This document shows, one piece after another, positions 33,991 through 43,067 of a stretch of DNA of 45,866 bases. The stretch spans positions 1 to 45,866 of the forward strand of contig SVNP01000019.1 of assembly GCA_015066805.1 (NCBI GenBank), in the 5' to 3' direction. The position numbers and the translations under genes were made by a program. The notes under the pieces are model-generated. The model ran no database searches, was not told the origin of the DNA, and saw only the letters and a program-made list of their open reading frames with translations. Positions within the stretch are counted from its first letter, which is position 1; each line of letters starts with the position of its first letter. The DNA is from Ruminococcus sp. Its GTDB lineage: Bacteria > Bacillota > Clostridia > Oscillospirales > Ruminococcaceae.

Positions 33991-35921
33991 GTTACCGCAA
34001 GGTCGTTTTGCTGATTGCGGATTTTATTATGCTGATGGTCTGTGCGATCATCGGGCATTATATGACTATGCTGCTGGGACTGCCACAGACACCGCCGGAT
34101 GATGTGGCTGTGGTGGGTGCGATCGCCTCCATTGTCAGCATTCTTACCCTGTGGATCTGCGGTGCCTATGCCAAGCTGTGGCGGCATTCTACCGGTAAGG
34201 ACTACCTGCGCTGTGTATACGGCCTGATAGGCGGTGTGATGATTTCCGCCGGTATTATGCTGGCGACCGCTCACGCCATGCCCGTGGCCTTCTGGATCTC
34301 CTTCGGATTTTTCGGCGTGATCGCACTGATCGCATTCCGCTTTTTGTTCCGCAGAGCATTTTTGCCTGCCGCGACCGAAACGGTGGTCAGTGTGGATAGC
34401 AACGCAAAACGTGTTATGATCGTAGGTGCGGGTACTGCAGGCACCATGCTGCTTACGGATATCGAAAATGCCCGTACTGACCCCGAACACCCTGCTTACC
34501 ACTATCTCCCGGTGTGTATGATCGACGATAACCTGACCATTGTGGGCAACGATATCAAGGGCGTAAAGGTCATGGGCTCTACCAAGGAGATCCCTGCCAT
34601 CTGCCAGCGTGAGAAGATCGACCTGATCATTCTTGCCATTCCCTCCAGTGAAGAAAGCGACCGCAAGCGGATCTTAGATATCTGTTCGGAAACCAAAAAG
34701 CCCATTAAGGTGCTGCCTTTTATCTCTCAGCTTGTGTTGGGCGATACCCCTGAGGAGCGTGTACTGCTTTCTCAGGTGCGTGATATTGATGTGGAAGGCC
34801 TGCTGGGCAGAGAGCCCATTACCTTCGATAAGGAAGATATCCGTGCGCTGATCAAGGGTAAGGTCTGTATGGTGACCGGCGGCGGCGGCAGCATCGGCTC
34901 CGAGCTGGTGCGGCAGATCGCACAGTATTCTCCCAGCCAGGTCATTATTGTGGATATCTACGAAAACAACGCCTACGATATCCAGACAGAGCTGACCATG
35001 CGTTACGGCGATTCTCTCAATCTGGTCACGTTGATCGCCTCTGTGCGTGATTATCACCGCATGAGCCAGATTTTTGACCGCTACCGTCCCGATATCGTGT
35101 TCCATGCCGCTGCCCATAAGCATGTTCCGTTGATGGAATATGCTCCCATGGAAGCCATTAAGAACAACGTCATCGGTACCCTGAATGTTGCAACGCTGGC
35201 AGATTTCTTCCATGTGAAGAAGTTTGTGATGATCTCTACCGACAAGGCCGTGAATCCTACCAATGTAATGGGTGCTTCCAAACGCTGCTGCGAAATGATC
35301 GTGCAGTATATGGCACAAAGCAAAACCGATACCGAGTTCGTTACCACTCGTTTCGGTAATGTGCTTGGCTCCAACGGCTCTGTGATCCCCCTGTTTAAGC
35401 GTCAGATCGAATCCGGCGGTCCTGTTACGGTGACACATCCGGATATCATCCGCTACTTTATGACCATTCCCGAGGCGGTGTCTCTGGTGCTGCAGGCAGG
35501 TGCCATGGCACACGGCGGAGAGATCTTTGTACTGGATATGGGCGAGCCTGTCAAGATCGTTTCCCTGGCAGAAAACCTCATCCGTATGTACGGCAAGGTG
35601 CCTTACAAAGATATTGAGATCCATTTTACGGGCCTGCGCCCCGGTGAAAAGCTCTTTGAGGAGCTGCTGATGGACGAGGAGGGTCTGACCAATACCGCTC
35701 ACAAGAAGATCTTCATCGGACAGCAGATCTCCATTGATTCTCTGGTATTTATGAAGAAGCTGGATATCCTGCGGGATGCCGCCAATGCCAATAAGGCGCA
35801 GGAAACGGTAGCCCTTCTGGAGGATCTGGTGCCTACTTTCAAGCATAAGGCCATGGAGCTGCGGGATGAGCCTGTGAATCATGCAGAGCCCATTGCCGAA
35901 AAAGAACCTGTTACCGTATAA
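33978..35921 (+). CDS. membrane-bound nucleotide-sugar 4,6-dehydratase (CapD/PglF type)
   Basis: A 647-residue protein: four N-terminal membrane helices (~8-125), a CoA-binding-like Rossmann domain (~142-270; VMIVGAGTAGT), and a C-terminal SDR dehydratase domain (~290-600) with GGGGSIGSE (NAD binding, ~300), FHAAAHKHVPLME, STDKAVNPTNVMGASK (catalytic region) and FGNVLGSNGSV. It should convert UDP-GlcNAc (or a relative) to the 4-keto-6-deoxy sugar used for surface polysaccharide or glycoprotein sugars. The ATG at 33978 is 12 nt after GGGAG; the ATG at 33987 overlaps the leader-ORF stop and is an alternative. No glycan cluster surrounds it, apart from the ligase-like gene 5 kb away. Confidence 0.94.
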   Translation: MFRMSYRKVVLLIADFIMLMVCAIIGHYMTMLLGLPQTPPDDVAVVGAIASIVSILTLWICGAYAKLWRHSTGKDYLRCVYGLIGGVMISAGIMLATAHAMPVAFWISFGFFGVIALIAFRFLFRRAFLPAATETVVSVDSNAKRVMIVGAGTAGTMLLTDIENARTDPEHPAYHYLPVCMIDDNLTIVGNDIKGVKVMGSTKEIPAICQREKIDLIILAIPSSEESDRKRILDICSETKKPIKVLPFISQLVLGDTPEERVLLSQVRDIDVEGLLGREPITFDKEDIRALIKGKVCMVTGGGGSIGSELVRQIAQYSPSQVIIVDIYENNAYDIQTELTMRYGDSLNLVTLIASVRDYHRMSQIFDRYRPDIVFHAAAHKHVPLMEYAPMEAIKNNVIGTLNVATLADFFHVKKFVMISTDKAVNPTNVMGASKRCCEMIVQYMAQSKTDTEFVTTRFGNVLGSNGSVIPLFKRQIESGGPVTVTHPDIIRYFMTIPEAVSLVLQAGAMAHGGEIFVLDMGEPVKIVSLAENLIRMYGKVPYKDIEIHFTGLRPGEKLFEELLMDEEGLTNTAHKKIFIGQQISIDSLVFMKKLDILRDAANANKAQETVALLEDLVPTFKHKAMELRDEPVNHAEPIAEKEPVTV

Positions 35922-35933
35922 GCCTATCTACAC

Positions 35934-35970
35934 AAAAACCACTTCCGGTGTATGCCGAAAGTGGTTTTTT
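35934..35970 (+). terminator. terminator of the dehydratase gene
   Basis: AAAACCACTTCCGG pairs with CCGAAAGTGGTTTT with one mismatch, followed by TTATTTT. Confidence 0.88.
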
Positions 35971-36036
35971 ATTTTCGTGTAAGCCGTCACAAGGGCAAGC
36001 TGTGCCGCATATACTGGAGAGAAGGCGGTGATTGCA

Positions 36037-36735
36037 ATGCAATGGTTATCCGGAATTTTTGGTAGAATGATGCTGCTGTTGCTTCATGTGGATGTTTCGG
36101 CGGCGTTTCCTCCTGCATTAAGTAAGGAGGAGGAATTACGCTGTCTGGAGGGACTGAAGCAGGGCGATCGGCAGGCGAGAGAAAAGCTGATCTCCCACAA
36201 TCTGCGGCTGGTTGCCCATATGACAAAGAAATTCTATTCGCCTGATCGGGAACAGGAGGAGCTGATCTCCATTGGTACCCTTGGGCTGATGAAAGCGGTG
36301 GATTCCTTTGACCCCGATAAGGGTGCAAGATTTGCCACCTATGCAGGAAGATGTATTGAAAATGAGATCCTGATGCACTATCGGGCAAGGCGCAAATATG
36401 CGGGGGAGGTATTCTTTGAGGAGCCGCTGGAGTACGACAAGGACGGTAATGCACTGACCCTGATGGATTTCATCAGTGATGATGTGGACCTGGAAGAGAG
36501 CGTGGAGCAATCCATGCGCTGCAAAGAACTGTACGGATATCTGGAAGAGCTGCTCAGTGACAGAGAACGTACGGTGATCGCACGCAGATACGGGCTGCTG
36601 GGCTATGGGCCGCAAACACAGCGGGAGGTTGCGGATGTAATGGGCATCAGCCGTTCCTATGTATCCCGTATTGAAAAGCGTGCGCTGCATCAGCTCCGCC
36701 GTGCTTATGAGAATGCAGGGATCCATGAGGCATAA
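36037..36735 (+). CDS. sigK: RNA polymerase sporulation sigma factor, SigK type
   Basis: About 232 residues of a sigma-70 family factor. The first ~28 residues are hydrophobic (GRMMLLLLHVDVSAAF), consistent with the pro-sequence of pro-sigma-K. Then region 2 (LRLVAHMTKKFYSP, EELISIGTLGLMKAVDSFDP, ARFATYAGRCIENEILMHYR), the SigE/SigK-type EEPLEYDKDGNALTLMDFI segment, and region 4 (DRERTVIARRYGL with the HTH REVADVMGISRSYVSRIEKRAL). SigK drives late mother-cell genes in sporulation. The gene is uninterrupted. ATG at 36037 fits the AGAAGGCGG site; a GTG nine bases upstream is possible. Confidence 0.92.
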   Translation: MQWLSGIFGRMMLLLLHVDVSAAFPPALSKEEELRCLEGLKQGDRQAREKLISHNLRLVAHMTKKFYSPDREQEELISIGTLGLMKAVDSFDPDKGARFATYAGRCIENEILMHYRARRKYAGEVFFEEPLEYDKDGNALTLMDFISDDVDLEESVEQSMRCKELYGYLEELLSDRERTVIARRYGLLGYGPQTQREVADVMGISRSYVSRIEKRALHQLRRAYENAGIHEA

Positions 36736-36739
36736 ACGG

Positions 36740-36768
36740 TTGACAAGGCAGCGGAACTGTGGTAGAAT
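36740..36768 (+). promoter_or_regulatory. promoter of the lipoprotein peptidase gene
   Basis: TTGACA (36740-36745), 17 bp, TAGAAT (36763-36768) with a TGG extension; the -35 box begins 4 bp after the sigK stop codon. Confidence 0.85.
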
Positions 36769-36806
36769 ATTTTCTAGGGGAAATACATAGAAAAGAGGAT
36801 GGTACC

Positions 36807-38426
36807 ATGAAGTTGAAACGATATCTGGCGGCTGCTGTGGCTCTGACAGTTGCCGTGACCTGTACCGGCTGTGAGCTGGGCGATACGATCATGAAAAAGC
36901 TGCTGGGCATAGAAGATCATACCCTGACAGAGGAGCAGCAGGCAGCCCGTTTTGATATAGATGGCTTGAAGCAGAAGGCGGAGGCGCTCTCCGATACATG
37001 GACACGACCGGAAAAGGAAGCCGAGCTGCGGGAGGAGCTGGATGCCATGGTGGCAGACCTGGACGCTGTGGCAGAGGTGTATTTTACCCATGAAATGGCA
37101 TATTACGCCGATTGGGAGAATCCCTCCAAGGATGCGATGTACGGCCAGACCTACGAGGATTATTATGTTGCCTTTGAGATCTTTTACTGGGTGCTGTGCA
37201 ACGGCTATTCCAAATCTGCCTATGACGAACTGTTTGCCGAATATCTTGGGGCGGATGCGGAAAACAAGGACCTGCTGAACTACTATACCACCACTTCTCT
37301 TGATCTGGTTATCCGTTATGGTCAGTCCGACAGCTCTTATTACAGCGGTGCATTGGATGATTATTATGAGATTTCGGGCGACACCTCCATGGATGAGGAG
37401 GATGCGGATCTGCAATGTGCGGAGATGTATCTGGATAACCTGAAAACCTATGATTGCAGCAACTATCTGTATGATTACTTTGCCCGTGATTATGAAGCTG
37501 CGGACGCATCTGCCCTGTATGAACGGATGCTGACAGAGCTGCAGCCTTTGTATGACGAGCTGTATACGCTCATTGCGGAGCATCCCTATTACGAAGACCT
37601 GTATACCGATGCCTTTGGTGTATCGGATATGCTGGGTACCGTGCAGAAGTATACCGGGGAGATCTCCCCGGAGCTGGAACGATCGGCAAAGAAGCTGATC
37701 GATGAAGAATGGTATATGATCGGTCAGGGGGATGCATGCTACACCGGCAGCTATTGCATTTCCATTCCCGGTCAGGAGAAAGCCTTGCTGTACATCTACC
37801 AGAGTGAGCAGTATTATGATCTGTACACCGCAGTCCATGAGTTCGGGCATTTTCATGCCGAATGGCGGGATGATACGCCTCTGTTCTTCCAGGAAAACTG
37901 TGTAGATATCGCTGAGGTGCATTCACAGGGGCTTTCCATGCTGTATACTGCCTTTTATGATGAGATCTTCGGTGAGGCGGCAGAGTATCTGGAACTGGTG
38001 ACCCTGTATGATCTGGTGGATTCTATCGTCTGCGGTCTGGCCGTAGGCGAGTTTGAATACCGTGTGATGCAGCAGTTGGATGACATCACCCCCGAGGAAG
38101 TGGTGGAGCTGTTCTATGAGATCAACGAGGCCTGCAATACCGGCTATGTGCTGAAGGACATCAGCCATCTGTACGAGCAGCCCGGCTACTATATCAGTTA
38201 TGCCGTTTCTGCCATTCCTGCTATGGAGATCTATCAGACCATGCAGGACGATTTTGGTGCTGCCGTGGCTAAGTATGAGGCCATTGCGGATATTTCCTCC
38301 AATGACGGCAAATACCGCATCCGCGGTGCCTTGGAGGAATGCGGCTTTGCAGATATTTTTTCCCATGATACCATGGAAAGCATCGCAGATGAGGTGCGAA
38401 GTGCCATTGATGGCTTTGAACAGTAA
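36807..38426 (+). CDS. secreted lipoprotein, M3-like zinc metallopeptidase
   Basis: A 539-residue lipoprotein: signal peptide with lipobox TCTGC (Cys ~22), an acidic, Tyr-rich helical body, and HEFGH at 344-348 followed 22 residues later by Glu370 in DIAEVHSQGL, the spacing and context of M3/oligoendopeptidase-type zinc sites. It should be a cell-surface peptidase acting on small peptides. Apart from the zinc-site region, resemblance to oligopeptidase F is not obvious, so this may be a diverged M3-related group. The start at 36807 follows GAGGATGGTACC. It has its own promoter and terminator. Confidence 0.82.
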   Translation: MKLKRYLAAAVALTVAVTCTGCELGDTIMKKLLGIEDHTLTEEQQAARFDIDGLKQKAEALSDTWTRPEKEAELREELDAMVADLDAVAEVYFTHEMAYYADWENPSKDAMYGQTYEDYYVAFEIFYWVLCNGYSKSAYDELFAEYLGADAENKDLLNYYTTTSLDLVIRYGQSDSSYYSGALDDYYEISGDTSMDEEDADLQCAEMYLDNLKTYDCSNYLYDYFARDYEAADASALYERMLTELQPLYDELYTLIAEHPYYEDLYTDAFGVSDMLGTVQKYTGEISPELERSAKKLIDEEWYMIGQGDACYTGSYCISIPGQEKALLYIYQSEQYYDLYTAVHEFGHFHAEWRDDTPLFFQENCVDIAEVHSQGLSMLYTAFYDEIFGEAAEYLELVTLYDLVDSIVCGLAVGEFEYRVMQQLDDITPEEVVELFYEINEACNTGYVLKDISHLYEQPGYYISYAVSAIPAMEIYQTMQDDFGAAVAKYEAIADISSNDGKYRIRGALEECGFADIFSHDTMESIADEVRSAIDGFEQ

Positions 38427-38439
38427 AAAATCAGCCATG

Positions 38440-38470
38440 GCGGACAGAGTATGATGCTCTGTCCGCTTTT
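38440..38470 (+). terminator. terminator of the lipoprotein peptidase gene
   Basis: GCGGACAGAG (38440-38449) pairs perfectly with CTCTGTCCGC (38457-38466), followed by TTTT. Confidence 0.92.
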
Positions 38471-38507
38471 GCGCAGAAGAAAATTTGTTTGAATGGGCAA
38501 AATAACC

Positions 38508-38536
38508 TTGACTTTCCCATGGGAGTATAGTATAAT
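38508..38536 (+). promoter_or_regulatory. promoter of the RNase Y transcript
   Basis: TTGACT (38508-38513), 17 bp, TATAAT (38531-38536). It gives a leader of nearly 290 nt. Confidence 0.88.
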
Positions 38537-38542
38537 AGTATT

Positions 38543-38612
38543 ATGTATTTTGCATTGCACCCCACAGGGTATGCGTACCCATGGTGTTATGCGGCGCGGA
38601 CGCGCCGTTTTA
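38543..38612 (+). ncRNA. candidate small RNA or attenuator in the RNase Y leader
   Basis: From the predicted start two hairpins follow directly: CCA..GGGTA-TGCG-TACCC.TGG (38562-38584) and CGGCGC-GGAC-GCGCCG (38592-38607), the latter followed by TTTTATCT as in an intrinsic terminator. A ~70-nt RNA could end here, or the hairpin could gate transcription of rny. A third hairpin, TGCCGG-AGTA-CCGGCA (38788-38803) with TTTT, lies just upstream of the ribosome binding site. The ~175 nt between them show nothing recognisable. Confidence 0.4.
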
Positions 38613-38830
38613 TCTGATTTCATTTTCTTATTCTTTTTTCAGTGCCGAAGCTGCGTACAGGCAGCCGGCTGTTGATATTGCGGCTTGCCTGTTGGGGGCC
38701 GGTTCATCTTTCATATTGCAAAGAACATAAGGGAATTTATCAAACGGTGTTGTTCCTGTCGCATGATCGGGTGTATCATACAGATACTGCCGGAGTACCG
38801 GCATTTTGATTATGACAGGAGGAAATTGAA

Positions 38831-40477
38831 TTGTTTTGCACACTCATGATGGCAATGAGTGACCCCATTGCAGTGGTGGCAATTCTCATCGCATTGATCG
38901 CCGGCGGCGGTATCGGCGGTGTGGTTGCAGCCAAAAAAGCCTCCAAAAAGGGCTTTGATGAGGGCGTTGCCCATCGTAAAATGGAAGCGGAAGCTGCCAT
39001 CGGCAGTGCGGAAAAGGAAGCAGAGCGCATCCGTACCGCAGCCGAAAAGGAGGCGGGCGACCGCAAAAAAGCTGCCTTGGTGGAAGCCAAGGACGAGATC
39101 TTTAAGCTGCGTTTCGAGGCGGAGCGTGAACTGAAGGACCGTCGCGCGGAAATGTCCCGTCAGGAGCGCCGCGTGCAGCAGAAGGAAGAAAATCTGGACA
39201 AAAAGGCTGACCAGTATGAACGCCGTGAAGAGGCTCTGCAGGAAAAAATGCACGCTGCAGATGCTCGTCTGGCAGAGGCAGAGGCCGCTAAGAAGGCAGG
39301 TGCCGAGGAGCTGGAAAAGCTGAAGAAAAGCCAACTGGATATGCTGGAGCGTATCTCCGAGTTCAGCCGGGAGCAGGCCAGAGAGTATCTGCTGACCCAG
39401 GTGGATGCCGACCTGACCCACGAAAAGGCTTTGAAGATCACCGCATTTGAACAGCAGGTGAAGACCGGCTGCGACGAGATCGCAAGACGCCATGTTGCTC
39501 TGGCCATTGCAAAATGTGCTGCCGAGCAGGTTTCTGAGGTTGCTGTTTCTGTGGTGCCCCTGCCCAATGATGAAATGAAGGGGCGTATCATCGGCCGTGA
39601 GGGCAGAAATATCCGCACACTGGAAACGCTGACAGGCGTGGATCTCATCATCGACGATACCCCCGAGGCTATTACCCTTTCCTGCTTTGACCCCGTGCGC
39701 CGTGAGGTTGCACGTCTGGCGCTGGAAAAGCTCATTGTAGATGGCAGAATCCATCCCGCCAGCATTGAGGAGAAGGTGGATAAGGCCCGCCGTGAGGTAG
39801 AAAAGCGCATTAAGCAGGAGGGCGAACGTGCCATTCTGGAGACCAATGTGCATGGCCTGAATCCCGAGCTGGTTCGTCTGCTGGGTCGCCTGACCTTCCG
39901 TACCAGCTATCGTCAGAATGTTCTCAACCACAGCATCGAGGTAGCTATGCTTTCCGGTATTCTCGCCTCCGAGCTGGGCGTGGATGCCAATATGGCCCGC
40001 CGTGCAGGTCTGCTCCACGATATCGGTAAGGCCCTGACCGCCGAGATCGAAGGCTCCCACGTTGCCATCGGTGTGGATGTGTGCCGCAAGTACAAGGAAT
40101 CCAACGAGATCATTCACGCCATTGAGGCGCACCACAACGATGTGGAGCCCAAGACCGTTATCGCCTGTATCGTGCAGGCAGCCGACGCCATTTCTGCCGC
40201 ACGTCCCGGTGCCCGCAGCGAGAATATCGACAGCTACATCAAGCGTCTTCAGAAGCTGGAGGAGATCTGCACCTCCTACGAGGGCGTGGAAAAGTGCTTT
40301 GCCATGCAGGCCGGCCGTGAGGTGCGCGTGATGGTCAAGCCTGAGATCATCAACGATGAGAAGATGATCCTGGTGGCACGGCAGATCGCAAAACAGATCG
40401 AGGATGAGATGGAATATCCCGGTCAGATCAAGGTGAACCTGATCCGTGAAAGCCGCGCTGTGGAAGTAGCAAAATAA
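38831..40477 (+). CDS. rny: ribonuclease Y
   Basis: A 548-residue endoribonuclease: one N-terminal membrane helix (~12-33), a long coiled coil rich in Glu, Lys, Arg and Ala (~40-200), a KH RNA-binding domain (~235-300; [17 protein letters not shown]), and an HD domain (~340-440; [19 protein letters not shown] with His396-Asp397, AHHNDVEPK). RNase Y starts mRNA decay at the membrane in Gram-positives. The length fits the family (~520). The likely start is TTG at 38831, as AGGAGGAAA sits 7-8 nt before it; the ATG at 38846 has no such site. A hairpin terminator follows. Confidence 0.96.
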   Translation: MFCTLMMAMSDPIAVVAILIALIAGGGIGGVVAAKKASKKGFDEGVAHRKMEAEAAIGSAEKEAERIRTAAEKEAGDRKKAALVEAKDEIFKLRFEAERELKDRRAEMSRQERRVQQKEENLDKKADQYERREEALQEKMHAADARLAEAEAAKKAGAEELEKLKKSQLDMLERISEFSREQAREYLLTQVDADLTHEKALKITAFEQQVKTGCDEIARRHVALAIAKCAAEQVSEVAVSVVPLPNDEMKGRIIGREGRNIRTLETLTGVDLIIDDTPEAITLSCFDPVRREVARLALEKLIVDGRIHPASIEEKVDKARREVEKRIKQEGERAILETNVHGLNPELVRLLGRLTFRTSYRQNVLNHSIEVAMLSGILASELGVDANMARRAGLLHDIGKALTAEIEGSHVAIGVDVCRKYKESNEIIHAIEAHHNDVEPKTVIACIVQAADAISAARPGARSENIDSYIKRLQKLEEICTSYEGVEKCFAMQAGREVRVMVKPEIINDEKMILVARQIAKQIEDEMEYPGQIKVNLIRESRAVEVAK

Positions 40478-40486
40478 TCTGCAAAC

Positions 40487-40531
40487 AAAATGCGCATGAT
40501 TTTCCTCGGAAACCGTCATGCGCATTTTTTG
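40487..40531 (+). terminator. terminator of rny
   Basis: AAAATGCGCATGA (40487-40499) pairs perfectly with TCATGCGCATTTT (40516-40528) and is followed by more T residues. It ends only 16 bp before the next gene's ATG, with its ribosome binding site in between. Confidence 0.9.
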
Positions 40532-40546
40532 TAAAGGAGTGGTGAT

Positions 40547-42070
40547 ATGCCAAAAACCATATTCAATACCACGGAAAAGTCTAATTTCATCCTGAATCTG
40601 GATCTGGACCGCTACCGTGCCTTTTGTGTAAAGCTGCTGTTTGCATTATCTGTGGCGGTGGCGGCATCCGCAATGGTCTTTCAGCTGACCTATTCCGTCA
40701 ACAGCGATCTTTCTGTGGGATTGGGAGAAGGCGGATTTTCTTCTGTTTTCTCCATGCTGCTCATTACTCTGCGAAGCATCTCTGTGGTGTTTTCAGTGGT
40801 TGGCGTGGGTGCTATGATCGCTACGGTCGTGGGACTTATGCGACACCAGTTCGGGAAAAGCACTGCATTGCCCTATCTGCTGGTGCTGGGCGGTTTGCTT
40901 TGGGGGGCTGTTTCCCTGATCAATTCCTTTGATAACAATATGTCCTTCTTTGGTCTGAACGGACGTGATGAGGGCCTGCTGGCACTGCTGATCTATGGCT
41001 GTGTGTTCTATCTGGGTTCTATGCTGCGCCGCAAGGAAAATCTCAGCCGTCTCCTTAGCCTGCTGATGGGCTTGGGCATTGTCCAGTGCTTCTGGGGACT
41101 GCTGCAAAGTCTGCCGCTGCCGGTATTCCCCAATGAGTACCGTATGGTGGATCCTCTCCTCTACCAGAATCTTTATTTGCCTTCCGGCTTTACTGACAGT
41201 CCCATTACCTTTGCTATGCTGCTGGGTATGCTGCTGGCTGTGGCGATCCCTTGCGCTATGTTCAGTGGTTCCTCCAAGCAGAGAGTGCTGGCACTGATCT
41301 GCATTGGCAGCAGCGGCTTGCTGGTGCTGAAGACCCAGACCATTGCCGGCGTGATCGCAGCCGGTGTGGCTGTGCTGCTGGCGGTGATCCTCTGGTGCAT
41401 GAAGCGAAAGCAGGCAGCAGGCAAGCATTGGCTGGCCCCTGTGGTGCTGGCAGGTGCGTTGGCGGTCTCCTTCGGATGGAGCTGGATCTCCCCCTCGCTG
41501 AATGGCGCATATAAGACCTATAACGATGAATCGTTGACAAACGGTTATGCTTTCTATGATGGCGGTATCGTCTGGGATGACAGCTTCTACCGTCTTGCAA
41601 CCTCCGGTCCGTATACCTCCTATGTAGAGCATGATTTTGACATCTACGATACTCCTTCGGTGCTTTCCTACTGCTTTGAGGAAGGCCGCCGTGTGATACG
41701 GAAATATCCGCTGGTGGGTACCGGCCCCGATAATTTCACCTATGCACAGCTTCGGTCCAGCATGGAGATCTTCCAGAATGCAAACAGCATTGACCGTCCC
41801 TACAATGACTATCTCTTTATTGCTGCCACGCGCGGCATTCCCGGATTGCTGCTGTATGTAGCTTTGCTGGCTGTGGCTTTGTGGATGGGCGTTCGCCGAT
41901 ACCGCAAGACCAAGGCATGGATGTATCTTGCTGCATTGGGCGGCGTGATCGCCTTTGCGCTGACTGCATTTGTGGGCGTTTCCGTTCTGACGGTTACCCC
42001 CATGCTTTGGATGCTTTTAGGGATTCTGGTGGGTGAGCCCTTGGAGGATGCTTCCAAGACTGCTCCGTAA
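40547..42070 (+). CDS. O-antigen ligase/polymerase-like membrane protein (Wzy_C)
   Basis: A 507-residue polytopic membrane protein with about 11 helices. The large extracytoplasmic loop (~320-430) contains GTGPDNFTYAQL and NDYLFIAATRGIPGLLLYV, typical of the Wzy_C/O-antigen ligase family, whose members join polyprenyl-linked glycans or attach them to acceptors. In a Gram-positive it would act on a capsule, teichoic-type polymer or glycoprotein glycan. AAAGGAGTGGTGAT precedes the ATG. No promoter was found between the rny terminator and this gene, so it may depend on read-through from rny. Acceptor and donor are unknown. Confidence 0.85.
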   Translation: MPKTIFNTTEKSNFILNLDLDRYRAFCVKLLFALSVAVAASAMVFQLTYSVNSDLSVGLGEGGFSSVFSMLLITLRSISVVFSVVGVGAMIATVVGLMRHQFGKSTALPYLLVLGGLLWGAVSLINSFDNNMSFFGLNGRDEGLLALLIYGCVFYLGSMLRRKENLSRLLSLLMGLGIVQCFWGLLQSLPLPVFPNEYRMVDPLLYQNLYLPSGFTDSPITFAMLLGMLLAVAIPCAMFSGSSKQRVLALICIGSSGLLVLKTQTIAGVIAAGVAVLLAVILWCMKRKQAAGKHWLAPVVLAGALAVSFGWSWISPSLNGAYKTYNDESLTNGYAFYDGGIVWDDSFYRLATSGPYTSYVEHDFDIYDTPSVLSYCFEEGRRVIRKYPLVGTGPDNFTYAQLRSSMEIFQNANSIDRPYNDYLFIAATRGIPGLLLYVALLAVALWMGVRRYRKTKAWMYLAALGGVIAFALTAFVGVSVLTVTPMLWMLLGILVGEPLEDASKTAP

Positions 42071-42086
42071 AAGAACAAAATCTGAG

Positions 42087-42128
42087 AAGAACGCCGCATT
42101 TCTACTGAGGAGATGCGGCGTTCTTTTG
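42087..42128 (+). terminator. terminator of the Wzy_C gene
   Basis: AGAACGCCGCAT pairs with ATGCGGCGTTCT, followed by TTTT. The tail runs straight into the inverted-repeat cluster at 42123-42218. Confidence 0.9.
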
Positions 42129-42218
42129 GTAGAATTGGGCATTCTACCGTGCGGCAAAGGGATTCCACCAAAAGTAGAACAGACGCAGATACGTCGTTTT
42201 GGACGGTAGAATCCCTTT
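42123..42218. repeat. cluster of mutually complementary GGTAGAAT/CCCTTT repeats
   Basis: Four segments pair in competing ways: A, CTTTTGGTAGAAT (42123-42135); B, ATTCTACCGT (42141-42150); C, AAAGGGATTCCACCAAAAG (42156-42174); D, ACGGTAGAATCCCTTT (42203-42218). A pairs with B (8 bp, 5-nt loop) or with C (12 of 13); D pairs with B (10 bp) or with C (10 bp). It may be a small palindromic repeat element or a regulatory RNA upstream of the hemolysin III-like gene. Confidence 0.6.
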
Positions 42219-42324
42219 TCTCTCCATGGGAGTGTGATTTGTGGGAGAGTAGGTTGTCATCTGCTGCAAAATGGGGTATGATAATACCGGAGCAACACCC
42301 AAGATGTAGAAAGGATGATGAAGA

Positions 42325-43002
42325 ATGGTGTGTGCAAGAACGCCCTTACGAGATCGGGTAATGCCCGACTATACCAGAGGTGAGGAGATCACCAACATGA
42401 CCACACATATTGTGGGTGGTGCTGTAGGTATCCTGATTTTAGTGTTCAGTATTCTGATCGGTGTGGCACATCATGATCCGTGGGCAGTGGTCAGCGGTAG
42501 TATTTATGGTGCGTCTACCATCGCTTTGTTTGCAGTTTCCAGTGTGTATCACGGATTAAAAGACGGCATGGGCAAGCGGGTCATGCAGGTTGTGGATCAC
42601 TGCACCATATATTTCTTGATCGTCGGCACCTATACGCCTGTGCTTCTGGCAGGCATTCGTGAAACAAATCCTGTGGCAGCGTGGGTCGTGTTTGGAATTG
42701 AGTGGGGCTGTGCAGCTCTGGCAACAGTGTTTACTGCCATTGATCTGAAGAAGTACTCCAAGCTCAGCATGATCTGCTATCTGGCAATGGGCTGGGCGGT
42801 TGTTGCCGTGCTGAAGCCTACCATTGCGGCCATGGGTACCGCAGGCTTCGGATGGCTGCTGGCAGGCGGCATCTGCTATACGGTGGGTGCAGTGCTGTAT
42901 GGTCTGGGAAAAAAGCGTCGTTATGTGCATAGTGTATTCCATTTGTTTGTGAATGCAGGCAGTCTGCTGCAAGCTGTTGCCATTTTGCGGTATGTACTGT
43001 GA
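42325..43002 (+). CDS. hemolysin III family (PAQR-like) membrane protein
   Basis: A 225-residue membrane protein with seven helices and the conserved HlyIII/PAQR zinc-site residues: EEITNMTTHIVGG near the start, SSVYHGLKD, VVDHCTIYFLIVGTYTPVLL, and the C-terminal HSVFHLFVNAGSLLQ. Relatives include the putative hemolysin III and YqfA; the molecular activity in bacteria is not settled, possibly a hydrolase-like or membrane-stress role. AAAGGATGATGAAGA lies upstream of the ATG at 42325. It follows a cluster of inverted repeats that may affect its expression. Confidence 0.92.
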   Translation: MVCARTPLRDRVMPDYTRGEEITNMTTHIVGGAVGILILVFSILIGVAHHDPWAVVSGSIYGASTIALFAVSSVYHGLKDGMGKRVMQVVDHCTIYFLIVGTYTPVLLAGIRETNPVAAWVVFGIEWGCAALATVFTAIDLKKYSKLSMICYLAMGWAVVAVLKPTIAAMGTAGFGWLLAGGICYTVGAVLYGLGKKRRYVHSVFHLFVNAGSLLQAVAILRYVL

Positions 43003-43019
43003 TCGCATCGTGATCCAAA

Positions 43020-43060
43020 AGAAAAGCTGCCTTTGCCTTGTGTGCAAGGGCAGCTTTTTG
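43020..43060 (+). terminator. bidirectional terminator, hemolysin III / recombinase
   Basis: AAAAGCTGCC.TTGC pairs with GCAA.GGCAGCTTTT with one mismatch; flanking A- and T-runs serve both converging genes. Confidence 0.88.
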
Positions 43061-43067
43061 CTGTGTT

